Source: Collinsella aerofaciens
GTDB lineage: Bacteria > Actinomycetota > Coriobacteriia > Coriobacteriales > Coriobacteriaceae
DNA length: 64,000 bases
Assembly (NCBI RefSeq): GCF_015546965.1
Contig: NZ_JADMUF010000003.1
Coordinates: 57,358 to 121,357 of the forward strand
Direction: 5' to 3'
How positions within the stretch are numbered: position 1 is the stretch's first letter; every line of letters starts with the position of its first letter. Below the pieces are notes generated by a model that worked only from the letters and a program-made list of their open reading frames with translations, had not been told where the DNA came from and did no database searches. Position numbers and translations under genes: made by a program. Below are positions 8,784 through 17,544 of this stretch, piece after piece.

Positions 8784-9326
8784 ATGCCCAGCGTTGCCGT
8801 TCTCGCCGCCGATGGCTTTGAAACTATTGAATGCTTGACCATGGTCGATGTCATGCGTCGCGGCGGCGTGCGTGCCACGCTTGTCTCTATCATGCCCACG
8901 CGTGAGGTCGTCAGCTCGCTGCAGATCCCCGTGACCTGCGATGCGCTCTTTGATGAGATCAACTTTGACGAGTACGACTGCGTTGTGCTGCCCGGCGGTC
9001 TGCCCGGCGCCACCAATCTGCGCGCCGATCAGCGCGTCTGCGATGTGGTCTGCGAGTTCGCCGCGACCAAGCACGTTGCCGCCATCTGCGCCGCCCCGTT
9101 TATCTTGGGCGAGCTCGACCTGCTCGAGGGGCGCCACGCCACGTGCTTCCCCGGCTTTGAGAAGAGCTTCCCCGAGGGAGCCTATACCGGCGAGAAGGTC
9201 ACGCAGGACGGCAACATCATCACCGCCAGTGGCATGGCCCAGTCGCTCCCCTTTGCGCTTGAGCTGCTTCGCACCCTCGCCGGCGATAAGGCTGTCGAGA
9301 AGGTCGCAGAGGGCATCCAGCTATGA
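8784..9326 (+). CDS. DJ-1/PfpI family protein
   Basis: A 180-residue class I glutamine-amidotransferase-like protein of the DJ-1/ThiJ/YajL group. It has the N-terminal GFETIE motif, VLPGGLPGA, and the nucleophile elbow AAICAAPFIL, whose cysteine is the conserved one. AAAGGA lies seven bases before the ATG at 8784. Family members act as chaperones or glyoxalase/deglycase-type enzymes; the actual activity here is not known. The stop codon overlaps the start of the following maf reading frame (ATGA), implying translational coupling. Confidence 0.9.
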   Translation: MPSVAVLAADGFETIECLTMVDVMRRGGVRATLVSIMPTREVVSSLQIPVTCDALFDEINFDEYDCVVLPGGLPGATNLRADQRVCDVVCEFAATKHVAAICAAPFILGELDLLEGRHATCFPGFEKSFPEGAYTGEKVTQDGNIITASGMAQSLPFALELLRTLAGDKAVEKVAEGIQL

Positions 9327-9903
9327 TTTTGGCTTCGCAATCGCCTCGCGCATCGAGCTGATGCGCGAGGCGGGCTATGACATCCGCATCATTCCTGCGG
9401 ACATCGACGAGACCCCTTTTGATGGCGAGGCGCCACTTACGCTTGTGGAGCGCCTGGCACGAGCCAAGGCCGCTGCTGTCGCCGCCGAGCATGCCGAGCC
9501 CAGCGAACTGACCGTCGCGGCCGACACGATCGTCACCTTCGATGGCAAGATTTTAGGCAAGCCGGCAAACGAGGACGAGGCCTGCACTATGCTCCGTGAG
9601 CTTTCGGGCCGCACGCACCAGGTCGCGACCGGCGTCTGCATCGTTAAGGCCGGCGACGCTGCCGCCCCGCATGCCGCCGAGAGCCTATCCTTTGTCGATG
9701 TGACCGACGTGACGTTCTATGAGCTCACTGACGAGCAGATCGAACACTACGTCGCCTCGGGCGAGCCCATGGATAAGGCCGGCGCCTACGGTATTCAGGG
9801 TGTCGGCGGACGCATGCTCGTGCACGATATTTCGGGCGACTTCTACAACGTGGTGGGCCTGCCCATCGCACGCGTCGCACGCGCGATTCAAAAACTCTCG
9901 TAA
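9323..9903 (+). pseudogene. maf: Maf nucleotide pyrophosphatase, frameshifted
   Basis: Maf proteins are nucleoside triphosphate pyrophosphatases that hydrolyse non-canonical nucleotides. The ATG at 9323 overlaps the previous stop and begins MILASQSPR, the expected Maf N-terminus, but that frame stops at 9359. The rest of the protein (RIELMREAGYD onward, including the TVAADTIV and GRTHQVATGVC regions and the GIQG motif near the C-terminus) continues in another frame from about 9349. One missing C inside the SxSPRR motif explains this exactly. Either the gene is inactivated or the base is a sequencing error. No slippery heptamer is present, so programmed frameshifting is unlikely. Confidence 0.85.
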
Positions 9904-9911
9904 TTGCATCT

Positions 9912-9943
9912 GGCGCTGGGTATCCCCCAGCGCCTACAATTTT
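9912..9943 (+). terminator. Probable terminator after maf
   Basis: A nine-base perfect stem (9912-9920 with 9926-9934) followed shortly by TTTT, just after the maf stop codon. Confidence 0.65.
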
Positions 9944-10003
9944 GCCGTACCGTACGGATCCCGACCGGGCATAAGGCCCGGCGGAAAACCGATAGGAGAA
10001 AAC

Positions 10004-11005
10004 ATGGACACACTGCTTGAAGCCATTGACGTTTGCGATGTCGATGGCTTTTGCTTTGGCAACTATACGGACGAGAAGGCCGGCACCGGTTGCACCGTAA
10101 TTGTGGCAACCGAAGGCGCAACGGGCGGCGTTGACGTTCGCGGCGGTGCCCCGGCATCGCGCGAGACCGACCTGCTGCGCCCCGAGAACACTGTCGATAA
10201 GGTCCACGCTGTCTGCCTCTCGGGTGGATCGGCCTTTGGCCTCGAGGCCGCAAGCGGCGTCGCCCGTGAGCTCGAGAGCCGCGGCATCGGCCTGCCCGTC
10301 GGCCCCACGCAGGTGCCCATCGTATGCTCCAGCTGCATCTTCGACCTCGCCTACGGCGACCCCACCGTGCGTCCCGATATCGAGTCCGGCATCGCCGCCG
10401 TGCGCGAGGCGCTCGATAACACCCCCACCACGCTTGAGCAGGGCAACGTTGGAGCCGGCACCGGCGCCACGGTGGGCAAGCTCATGGGACCTGCCACCTG
10501 CATGAAAGCAGGCCTTGGCGCCGCCGCCGTGTCACTCGGCCCCGTCAAGGTGGGCGCCGTGGTCTCGGTCAACGCCTGCGGCAACGTCGTCGATCCCCTC
10601 ACCGGCGAGTGGGTCGCCGGCATGCGCGCCGCAGCCGATAGCGACCAGATCGTCGACATGGAGCTCGCAGCCTTTGCCGCTGCCGGCTCCATGCAAATGC
10701 CGCTCGACCGCACCAACACCACCATCAGCTGCATCGTCACCAACGTGGAACTCACTAAGGCGCAAGCCACCAAGGTCTCCCAGATGGCCGCAGACGCCTA
10801 CGCACACGCCATCCGCCCCACGCACACCACCAACGACGGCGACACCATCTACACCCTCGCCAGCGGCAAACTAGGCACCCAGGCAAGCTCCGCCGTACCC
10901 CTAGACCTGCTGGGTATGCTTGCCGTAAGGGCCCTACAAACCGCCATCGTAAACGGAGCCAAAACCGCCAAAACCTCCCACGGCATCCCCGGCGCCGCGA
11001 AGTAA
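10004..11005 (+). CDS. P1 (S58/DmpA) family peptidase
   Basis: A 333-residue member of the DmpA/BapA family of self-processing Ntn-type aminopeptidases. Family features visible are the early GFCFGNYTDEKAGTGCTVI region, the glycine-rich VCLSGGSAFGLEAASGV helix start, GNVGAGTGATVGK, and a C-terminal part beginning TNTTISCIVTN where autoproteolysis to expose a Thr/Ser nucleophile would be expected. A GGAGAA ribosome site precedes the ATG at 10004. No signal peptide. The natural substrate cannot be read from the sequence; family members cleave N-terminal D- or beta-amino acids. Confidence 0.88.
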   Translation: MDTLLEAIDVCDVDGFCFGNYTDEKAGTGCTVIVATEGATGGVDVRGGAPASRETDLLRPENTVDKVHAVCLSGGSAFGLEAASGVARELESRGIGLPVGPTQVPIVCSSCIFDLAYGDPTVRPDIESGIAAVREALDNTPTTLEQGNVGAGTGATVGKLMGPATCMKAGLGAAAVSLGPVKVGAVVSVNACGNVVDPLTGEWVAGMRAAADSDQIVDMELAAFAAAGSMQMPLDRTNTTISCIVTNVELTKAQATKVSQMAADAYAHAIRPTHTTNDGDTIYTLASGKLGTQASSAVPLDLLGMLAVRALQTAIVNGAKTAKTSHGIPGAAK

Positions 11006-11017
11006 ACTAGCTCGTCC

Positions 11018-11142
11018 GGTTGTCCAGTGGGTCTTGGTTATGCTTGCTGCTCTACAGTCCTGGCTCGCACGAAGAGCACATTAAGCGCTCTTCGACTCGT
11101 GCGGAACTCGCGACAAACATAACCAAGCCCCACCGGGCAACC
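11018..11142. repeat. Nested inverted repeat element
   Basis: A 25-base outer arm (11018-11042) pairs with 11118-11142 with few mismatches, and an inner hairpin lies between (about 11064-11103, arms GCACGAAGAGC and GCTCTTCGACTCGTGC). It follows the peptidase gene by 12 bases. It could terminate transcription or be a small mobile hairpin element; there is no coding sequence. Confidence 0.6.
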
Positions 11143-11156
11143 TACCAACCAGATTC

Positions 11157-11219
11157 TTTTCAGCCCAGGCCCCTGTGTACCGCGCGTCGAAGATCTTCAA
11201 ATTCAGCTTGCTGACATAA
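11157..11219 (+). pseudogene. Remnant of a glycosyltransferase 3' end
   Basis: On the plus strand this stretch reads VYRASKIFKF and ends in TAA. It closely matches the C-terminus of the adjacent minus-strand glycosyltransferase (LYRLASKIFKFN, encoded near 11370-11400). No upstream part of such a gene remains. It looks like a decayed or inverted duplicate of the gene end, but the match is short. Confidence 0.35.
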
Positions 11220-11237
11220 AGCGGGACATAGCAGAGG

Positions 11238-11345
11238 ACCCCTGGTCCTTAACTTGATACGAGTTCCGCACGCAAAGGAGGCGCCAGTGGCGCCTCCGTC
11301 TTGCGCAGGACTGTTCGAAGTAGCAAGTTAAGGACCAGGGGTCCC
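11238..11345. repeat. Perfect 21-base inverted repeat with inner hairpin
   Basis: Arms at 11238-11258 and about 11323-11343 are perfectly complementary, and a second GC-rich palindrome (GGAGGCGCC/GGCGCCTCC, 11277-11297) sits between them. It lies just beyond the stop of the minus-strand glycosyltransferase and may act as a terminator; the long arms also resemble a miniature inverted-repeat element. Confidence 0.6.
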
Positions 11346-11366
11346 CGTTACCCGAGCGTTTATGCA

Positions 11367-12398
11367 CTAGTTGAATTTGAAGATCTTTGAGGCAAGACGG
11401 TATAGGCCGAGTGTGGTTTTGTCTCCGGCCCGTCCACGCAGGTTGGTAAAGAATCCGAACACGCCGTAGCGAGCGCGACGATACATGCGCTCGTCGTACT
11501 CCTTCAGGTCCTTCCACAGCGTCTTCAGACGCTCATCGGCACAATCTTCCTCGGAAAGCTTGGTGAGCACCGAGCAAATCGCCATCATCATGGTGAAGTA
11601 GCCCATCATGTACGAACGCAGACGCGAGGACTCAACGTCCTGGTACAGGTGGAACGATTCCATCATGATGCGCGTTACACGGAACTGCTGACCCAGACGC
11701 TTGACCATCGTGGCCTCATTGACGCTCTGGCCCTCGCGACCGATAAAGTAGCGATAGAGGTCGATGTCGGCGTAGTACATGGTCTTGCAGCGCGGCAGCG
11801 GAACGTATGCGTAGATATTATCCACGTAGAACGTGTGTGCCGGCATAGGCAGATTGGACTCGCGCAGTACATCGGTGCGATAGCACAGGCTGTGCATGAG
11901 CAGGTTCTGATCGGGACGGAAGTGTCCGATCTGGTCCCAAGAGAAAATCTTTTTGCGCGGCAGGGCAAACTTGTAGCCAATAGCGGTATGCGTGCCCTCG
12001 TAAACCTTCTCGTACACGTAGTTCGAGATAAACAGGTCGACGCGCTGGTCGCGCTCCTCAAAGCCACGCAGAATCGACAGCATGGTCGAAAGCGCCGCAC
12101 CGTCGAGCCAGTCGTCCGAGTCGACGACCTTGTAGTAGGTGCCCTGCGCCTCGCGCAGACCCGAAAGGACGGCAATACCGTGGCCGCCGTTCTCCTGGTG
12201 CACCGCACGGATGATTCCAGGATAACGGGCCTCCCACTCGTCGGCCTTGGCGGCCGTCTCGTCCTTGGAGCCGTCGTCCACCACGATAATCTCGATATCG
12301 GTGGCGAAATTGCTCCCCTCCAAGATGGAGGTGATGCAATGGTCCATGTCCTTGGCGGCGTTATACGAGGGAATACCGAATGTTATGACTTTATGCAT
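11367..12398 (-). CDS. Family 2 glycosyltransferase
   Basis: A GT-A fold glycosyltransferase of 343 residues: N-terminal ITFGIPSYNA, IIVVDDGSKDET, the Mn-binding VDSDDW (DXD) motif near residue 90, then a long C-terminal part that is not obviously membrane-spanning. The ATG at 12398 overlaps the glf stop (ATGCATAA), so the two genes are translationally coupled. Pairing with UDP-galactopyranose mutase suggests it transfers galactofuranose to a surface glycan, though acceptor and donor are inference. A longer start six residues upstream is possible. Confidence 0.88.
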   Translation of the reverse strand: MHKVITFGIPSYNAAKDMDHCITSILEGSNFATDIEIIVVDDGSKDETAAKADEWEARYPGIIRAVHQENGGHGIAVLSGLREAQGTYYKVVDSDDWLDGAALSTMLSILRGFEERDQRVDLFISNYVYEKVYEGTHTAIGYKFALPRKKIFSWDQIGHFRPDQNLLMHSLCYRTDVLRESNLPMPAHTFYVDNIYAYVPLPRCKTMYYADIDLYRYFIGREGQSVNEATMVKRLGQQFRVTRIMMESFHLYQDVESSRLRSYMMGYFTMMMAICSVLTKLSEEDCADERLKTLWKDLKEYDERMYRRARYGVFGFFTNLRGRAGDKTTLGLYRLASKIFKFN

Positions 12399-13593
12399 GG
12401 CAGGCGATAATCTCATCCGAAAGATCGAGGGCGGAATTGGTCACGGCGTCCATATCGTAGTAACGATACTCGGCCAGACGACCCACCGGGTGGAAGTTCG
12501 TCAGGTTCTGGACGCGCTCAAGATAGCGCTCATAGAGCTCACGGTTCTCGGGCTCAAGAATGGCGTAGTACGGCGTCTCGCCCGAGCCGGGCGTATAGGC
12601 CTTGGAGTACTCCTTCATGATGGTGGTCTTGCCGGGCAGGGCCTGACCGGTCATGTTCTTGAACTCGGTGATACGCGTGTAGTCCTCGCTCGTGGTGTAG
12701 TTGACGGTGCCCACGGGCTGGAACTGGTCCATATCGAGCGTCTCGAACTTCATATCGAGCGTGCGGTACGGCAACGCGCCCAAGTCGAGGTTGAACAGCT
12801 CATCGAGCGGACCGGTATAGACAATCTCGCCGCCGTAGACCTTGCCGTCGACCTTGACGGTGGTCTCGTCGATTTCAAAAAGATCGCGGGCGTCCACGTC
12901 GCAGAACACGTCAATCAGGTCGTGGTCGAGCATGTGCTCAAAGAGCGCCGTATAGCCCTCCTGCGGCATGCCCTGGAAGGGAGCTTGCGGGAAGTAGCGG
13001 TCATCATCGCCCACAAAGACGGGAACGCGGCCGGTGATCGAGGGGTCGATCTGATCGGGCGTCTGGCCCCACTGCTTCATGGTGTAATGCAAAAAGACGT
13101 TCTCGTAGACGTAATCGGCGACCTCGGCCAAGTCGGGGTCGTTCTTCTTACGCAGCTCCATAATGGGCACCTTGACATCCTTGCCAAAGGTCTCCACGAG
13201 CTTCTGATACAGCTCCTCGCCGCGCTCGTCACCAAAGGCGAGCTTGAGACTCGCATGGTTGAAGGGCACGGGCATAAGGGTACCGTTGATGTTGGCGAGC
13301 ACCTTGTGCTGATAATCCGTCCACTTGGTAAAGCGCGACAGGAAATTGTGCACGCGCTCGTTAAAGGTGTGATAGATATGCGGACCGTACTCGTGGATCA
13401 GGATTCCGGCCTCGTCAGTGCAGTCATAGGCATTGCCCGCAATGTGGCTACGGCGCTCCAAAACGGCAACACGATAGCCGATGGTCTCGGCAAGACGGCG
13501 GGCACAAACGGCACCGGCATATCCGGCACCGACGACAATCATGTCGTACGCGCCGGCGTTAAAGCCTTCAGGCAGGCCTGAGGTAATCTGCAT
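12391..13593 (-). CDS. glf: UDP-galactopyranose mutase
   Basis: Converts UDP-galactopyranose to UDP-galactofuranose, using reduced FAD. The 400-residue product has a Rossmann FAD motif (IVVGAGYAGAVCARRLAE), the LERRSHIAGNAYD region, GPHIYHTF with the active-site histidine, and the C-terminal ARLAEYRYYDMD region of the family. AAGGAG precedes the ATG at 13593. It is first in a two-gene unit with the glycosyltransferase downstream, indicating a galactofuranose-containing cell-surface polymer. Confidence 0.95.
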   Translation of the reverse strand: MQITSGLPEGFNAGAYDMIVVGAGYAGAVCARRLAETIGYRVAVLERRSHIAGNAYDCTDEAGILIHEYGPHIYHTFNERVHNFLSRFTKWTDYQHKVLANINGTLMPVPFNHASLKLAFGDERGEELYQKLVETFGKDVKVPIMELRKKNDPDLAEVADYVYENVFLHYTMKQWGQTPDQIDPSITGRVPVFVGDDDRYFPQAPFQGMPQEGYTALFEHMLDHDLIDVFCDVDARDLFEIDETTVKVDGKVYGGEIVYTGPLDELFNLDLGALPYRTLDMKFETLDMDQFQPVGTVNYTTSEDYTRITEFKNMTGQALPGKTTIMKEYSKAYTPGSGETPYYAILEPENRELYERYLERVQNLTNFHPVGRLAEYRYYDMDAVTNSALDLSDEIIACHA

Positions 13594-13671
13594 CGATACT
13601 CCTTGTCAAAAGCCACGGGCTCGTTAGCTGGGCTTTTCTCGAACATTCTTCGAGACATATTTATCAGAGCG

Positions 13672-13697
13672 ATTATAGCGCTAATGCGTCCTATAAT
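13672..13697. promoter_or_regulatory. Divergent -10 boxes for glf and pta
   Basis: TATAAT at 13692-13697 faces pta on the plus strand and ATTATA at 13672-13677 gives TATAAT on the minus strand facing glf. The two are arranged as an inverted pair 14 bases apart, so the promoters would overlap. Matching -35 boxes are poor. Confidence 0.5.
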
Positions 13698-13749
13698 GAG
13701 CTTGCCACACAAGGAAAGCTCAAGCACCGCGGCGTACATAATTGAAAGG

Positions 13750-13774
13750 TAAACCCGCTAGCAGCGGGTTTATT
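13750..13774 (+). terminator. Terminator-like hairpin in the pta leader
   Basis: A nine-base stem (AAACCCGCT with AGCGGGTTT) followed by TATT lies 50 bases upstream of the pta start and downstream of its predicted promoter. It could attenuate pta transcription; no leader peptide was recognised. Confidence 0.45.
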
Positions 13775-13824
13775 CGTGAACAGCCGGGCGCCTGGAGCTT
13801 AGCGAAACGCTTGTAAGGAGTAAC

Positions 13825-14805
13825 ATGAGCGATTTCCTTAACCGTATGAAGTCTGCCGCCAAGGCCGACCTTAAGACGATCGTCCTGCCCGAGGGCGAGG
13901 ATCCGCGCACCATCGTCGCGGCCACCAAGATCATCGAGGAGGGCCTGGCAAAGATCGTCATCCTGGGCAACCCCGACGAGATCAACGTCCCCGGCGCCAC
14001 CGTCATCGACCCGCGCAATGCCGGGAAGCACGAGGAGTACGCGCAGAAGTTTGCCGAGCTCCGCGCCAAGAAGGGCGTTACCATCGAGCAGGCTCGCGCC
14101 CAGGTGATGGACGCCACCTACTTTGGCACCATGATGGTCAAGATGGGCGACGCCGACGGCCTGGTCTCCGGCGCCTGCCACTCCACCGCCGACACCCTGC
14201 GCCCTGCGCTTCAGATCCTCAAGACCGCCCCGGGCACCAAGCTGGTCTCGGCCTTCTTCGTGATGTGCACCGACACCCCGCAGTTCGGCACCGACGGCAC
14301 GCTGATCTTCGCCGACTGCGGCCTCAACATCAACCCGTCCTCCGACGAGCTCTCCGAGATCGCCATCGCCTCCGCTCACTCCTGGTCCACCTTCATGGGC
14401 AACGTTGAGCCGCACGTGGCCATGCTCTCCTACTCCACCATGGGCTCCGCCGGCGGCGAGGTCGCCAAGAAGGTCCAGGAGGCCGTGAAGTTCTGCAAGG
14501 AGAAGGCTCCCGAGCTCGCCATCGATGGTGACCTGCAGCTCGACGCTGCCATTGTCCCCACCGTCGCCCAGCTCAAGGCTCCCGGCTCCTCCGTTGCCGG
14601 CAAGGCCAACGTGCTCGTGTTCCCCGACCTCGAGGCCGGCAACATCGGCTACAAGCTGGTCCAGCGCTTCGCCGGTGCTGACGCCTACGGCCCCATCCTG
14701 CAGGGCATCGCCAAGCCGGTCAACGACCTGTCGCGCGGCTGCTCTGCCGACGACATCGTGGGTGTCGTAGCCATCACCGCCGTCCAGGCTCAGATGGCTG
14801 AGTAG
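13825..14805 (+). CDS. pta: Phosphate acetyltransferase
   Basis: Interconverts acetyl-CoA and acetyl phosphate. The 326-residue product is the short Pta form, with IVLPEGEDPRT at the N-terminus, DGLVSGACHSTADTLRPALQ, GTLIFADCGLNINP, SYSTMGSAGG and the C-terminal GCSADDIVGV motif. AAGGAG precedes the ATG. It is convergent with ackA copy 1 and shares a terminator with it, so pta and ackA are neighbours but not in one operon. Confidence 0.97.
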   Translation: MSDFLNRMKSAAKADLKTIVLPEGEDPRTIVAATKIIEEGLAKIVILGNPDEINVPGATVIDPRNAGKHEEYAQKFAELRAKKGVTIEQARAQVMDATYFGTMMVKMGDADGLVSGACHSTADTLRPALQILKTAPGTKLVSAFFVMCTDTPQFGTDGTLIFADCGLNINPSSDELSEIAIASAHSWSTFMGNVEPHVAMLSYSTMGSAGGEVAKKVQEAVKFCKEKAPELAIDGDLQLDAAIVPTVAQLKAPGSSVAGKANVLVFPDLEAGNIGYKLVQRFAGADAYGPILQGIAKPVNDLSRGCSADDIVGVVAITAVQAQMAE

Positions 14806-14845
14806 CAGACATATCCCCTCGGGACAGGTATTTCCGCTTGCTAGC

Positions 14846-14882
14846 AAAAAGGCCTCCGGAGCTGTTGCTCTGGAGGCCTTTC
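14846..14882. terminator. Bidirectional terminator pta / ackA
   Basis: A 15-base stem (AAAGGCCTCCGGAGC with GCTCTGGAGGCCTTT) with A- and T-rich flanks between two convergent stop codons. Confidence 0.9.
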
Positions 14883-14903
14883 GTTTACTTGCAAATACGC
14901 GCG

Positions 14904-16082
14904 TTAGTTGTTCTTGGTCAGGCGCTCGACGTCGTGGGCGATCATGTATTCCTCGTCGGTGGGGATGACCATGACCGTGACGGCGGAACCGGCGGCACTG
15001 ATGACCTGCGGGCCGTTGCCCACGGCCTCGCGGTTCTTGTTATTGTCGATGCGTACGCCCAGCCACTCAAAGCAGTCGCAGAAGGCCTTGCGGATCGACC
15101 AGTCGTTCTCGCCGATACCGGCGGTAAAGGTGATGGTGTCCACGCCCGCCATAGAAGCGATCATGGAGCCAGCCTGCTGCATGGCTTTGTAGGCGAACAT
15201 ATCGAAGGCGAGCAGGCAGCGCTCGTCGCCCTCGGAGGCGCGTGTACGGATGTCGCGGGCGTCGTTGGAGATGCCCGAGATGGCAAGCAGACCAGACTGC
15301 TTGTTCATCATGTCATCGACTTCCTGATAGCTGTAGCCGCCCTCGCGCTGGAGGTAGCACACGGTGGCCGGGTCAATGGAACCACAGCGGGTACCCATCA
15401 TCAGACCGTCAAGCGGCGTGAGGCCCATCGTGGTGTCGCGGCACACGCCGTCCTCGATAGCGGCGAGCGAAGCACCGTTACCCAAATGGCACGAAAGCAG
15501 ACGGTGGCAGCGCGAACCCAGGATCTCCTTGGCCATCATCCACTCATAGCGGTGGCTCGTGCCGTGGGCGCCGTACTTGCGCACGTGGTACTTGTCGCAC
15601 ACGTCCTTGGGCAGCGCGTAGGTATAGGCGACCTCGGGCATGGTCATGTGGAACGAGGTGTCGAAGACCGCCACGTTGGGCAGCTCCGGATACTTCTCAC
15701 GGCAATACTCAATCGCCGCGGCCTCGCCGTAGTTGTGCAGCGGGGCGAGCGGGGCCACCTCGAGAATCTTGGCCATAACCTCGTCGTCGACAACTGCGGA
15801 ATCATCGAAGTGCCAGCCGCCCTGAACGATACGATGACCAATGCCATCAATCGTAAAGTCGGTCTTCTCGAGCTCCTCGAGCACACGAGCGATAGCAGAG
15901 CGATGATCGGGGAAAGGGACCTCCTCGGTCTGCTTGGCGCCACCGTTCTCGGAGTGGCCAAAGATGCCCATGTCCGAACCGATACGTTCGCAGTTGCCCT
16001 TGGCGAAAACCTCGCGGGTATCGGTATCCAAAAGCTGATATTTAAGGCTTGAGCTGCCGGCGTTGACAACAAGTACGTTCAT
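14904..16082 (-). CDS. ackA: Acetate kinase, copy 1
   Basis: Makes ATP and acetate from acetyl phosphate. The 392-residue protein has the sugar-kinase/actin-fold phosphate motif NAGSSSLKYQ at the N-terminus, GIGHRIVQGG, VFDTSFH, YGAHGTSHRY, LSCHLGNGASLAAI, MGLTPLDGLMMGTRCG and the C-terminal FTAGIGEN. It follows the second acetate kinase gene in the same direction with a 163-base gap containing a terminator. The two copies are clearly diverged from each other, so this is an old duplication, not a recent one. Confidence 0.96.
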   Translation of the reverse strand: MNVLVVNAGSSSLKYQLLDTDTREVFAKGNCERIGSDMGIFGHSENGGAKQTEEVPFPDHRSAIARVLEELEKTDFTIDGIGHRIVQGGWHFDDSAVVDDEVMAKILEVAPLAPLHNYGEAAAIEYCREKYPELPNVAVFDTSFHMTMPEVAYTYALPKDVCDKYHVRKYGAHGTSHRYEWMMAKEILGSRCHRLLSCHLGNGASLAAIEDGVCRDTTMGLTPLDGLMMGTRCGSIDPATVCYLQREGGYSYQEVDDMMNKQSGLLAISGISNDARDIRTRASEGDERCLLAFDMFAYKAMQQAGSMIASMAGVDTITFTAGIGENDWSIRKAFCDCFEWLGVRIDNNKNREAVGNGPQVISAAGSAVTVMVIPTDEEYMIAHDVERLTKNN

Positions 16083-16196
16083 GAGACTCCTTTGCAGTGC
16101 AATACGGTCGACGCAGACCCCTTAAGGCGGCCGCATTTTAATAAGAAGTTATCATATCTTGATAAATAGCTATCAGCATATCGCCCAACGAGCGCA

Positions 16197-16241
16197 AAAG
16201 AGGGGCCGAACGGCGCTCGGTCGTCCAGCCCCTCCCCTCTT
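16197..16241 (-). terminator. Terminator after ackA copy 2
   Basis: Inverted GAGGGG / CCCCTC arms followed by TTTT on the minus strand, five bases beyond the stop of the upstream ackA gene, separating the two ackA genes. Confidence 0.7.
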
Positions 16242-16245
16242 GCAA

Positions 16246-17424
16246 TTACTTGCCGTTGACGATGCGCTCGACGTCGGAAGCGATCATGAACTCCTCGTCC
16301 GTGGGGATGACGAAGATCTTGACCTTGGAATCCTTGGCGGACAGGCACCAAGCGCCGTCGCCGCGCAGGGCGTTGCGGGCATGGTCCATCTTGACGCCCA
16401 TAAAGGCCAGACGGTCGGCCACGCCAGCGCGGACAGCCGGAGCGTGCTCGCCGATGCCGGCGGTAAAGACCAGGGTGTCCATGCCGCACATGGAAGTAGC
16501 CATCTCGGCAGCCTTGGCGGCAATCTTGTAGGCAAACATGTCGAAAGCGAGCTGAGCCTCGGGGTCACCAGCGGCGGCGAGCTCCTCGACGTTGCGGCAG
16601 TCATTGGTCTTGCCACCGGTCACAGCCAAAAGGCCGGACTTCTTGTTCATCATCTCATCGACCTCGTCGAAGGTGTAGCCGCCCTCGCGCTGCAGGTAAC
16701 ACACGGTAGCCGGGTCGATGGAGCCGCAGCGGGTGCCCATCATGACGCCGTCGAGCGGGGTGAGGCCCATGGTGGTGTCCATGCACTTGCCGTCCTCGAT
16801 AGCGCACAGGGAAGCGCCGGAACCGATGTGGCACACGACGACCTTGCGGGCCTCGCCGTTGGTCATCTCGGCGACCTTCTTGGAGATGTAACGGTAGCTG
16901 GTGCCGTGGGCGCCGTACTTACGGATGTGCAGCTTGTCGCAGACGTCCTTGGGCAGGGCGTAAGTCTTGGCGACCTCGGGCATGTTGAAGTGGAAAGCGG
17001 TGTCGTAGACCGTGACGTTGGGCAGGTCGGGATACTGCTCGAGGCAGTACTCGATAACGTTGGCCTCGGGGTTGTTGTGCAGCGGCGCCAGCGGGGCGAC
17101 CTCGCGGATCTTGGCGAGAACGTCCTCGTCGACGAGGGAGGAGTCGCCAAAGTACCAACCGCCCTGAACGATGCGATGGCCGATGCCCTCGATCTTGACG
17201 CCGTTGGCCTCGAGGTCCTTCAGAACGACCTCGATGGCGACCTTGTGGTCGGGGAACTCGATGTTCTCGGTCACCTTCTTGGAGCCGTTGGCAGCATGGG
17301 TGAAGGTACCGCCGGTAAAGCAGACGCGCTCGCAGGAGCCCTTTGCGGACACCTTGTGGGACTTGGTATCGATGACCTGATACTTAAGGGTCGAAGATCC
17401 TGCGTTGACGACCAGAACGTTCAT
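16246..17424 (-). CDS. ackA: Acetate kinase, copy 2
   Basis: A second 392-residue acetate kinase with all family motifs (NAGSSTLKYQ, GIGHRIVQGG, VYDTAFH, YGAHGTSYRY, VCHIGSGASLCAI, MGLTPLDGVMMGTRCG, FTAGIGEH). It differs from the tandem neighbour throughout, most in the region 30-60 and near the C-terminus. Two complete genes with separate terminators suggest separate control or a shift in substrate preference (for example propionate), but this cannot be decided from the sequence. Confidence 0.96.
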   Translation of the reverse strand: MNVLVVNAGSSTLKYQVIDTKSHKVSAKGSCERVCFTGGTFTHAANGSKKVTENIEFPDHKVAIEVVLKDLEANGVKIEGIGHRIVQGGWYFGDSSLVDEDVLAKIREVAPLAPLHNNPEANVIEYCLEQYPDLPNVTVYDTAFHFNMPEVAKTYALPKDVCDKLHIRKYGAHGTSYRYISKKVAEMTNGEARKVVVCHIGSGASLCAIEDGKCMDTTMGLTPLDGVMMGTRCGSIDPATVCYLQREGGYTFDEVDEMMNKKSGLLAVTGGKTNDCRNVEELAAAGDPEAQLAFDMFAYKIAAKAAEMATSMCGMDTLVFTAGIGEHAPAVRAGVADRLAFMGVKMDHARNALRGDGAWCLSAKDSKVKIFVIPTDEEFMIASDVERIVNGK

Positions 17425-17477
17425 GTGTCTCCCTACTAACAGGCGGTGTGGCGCCGCCAGGTTACATACGCTTCAAT

Positions 17478-17511
17478 AATAAACCCAAACGCCCTCGCGC
17501 TCGGGTTTATT
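17478..17511 (-). terminator. Terminator after MFS gene
   Basis: AATAAACCC (17478-17486) pairs with GGGTTTATT (17503-17511), with a further GC-rich pairing inside, 34 bases beyond the MFS stop. Confidence 0.7.
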
Positions 17512-17544
17512 GCGTTGATATATAAGTTATCGGTGCCTAAATAC

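Noticed and set aside
9323-9362. Programmed frameshift in maf
   Set aside because: No slippery heptamer or following pseudoknot is visible, and Maf is not known to use frameshifting; a simple base loss explains it.
11018-11142. A tRNA or tmRNA gene in the nested hairpin after the peptidase
   Set aside because: No T-psi-C loop GTTCGA motif, no acceptor CCA pairing, and arms are too long for a cloverleaf.
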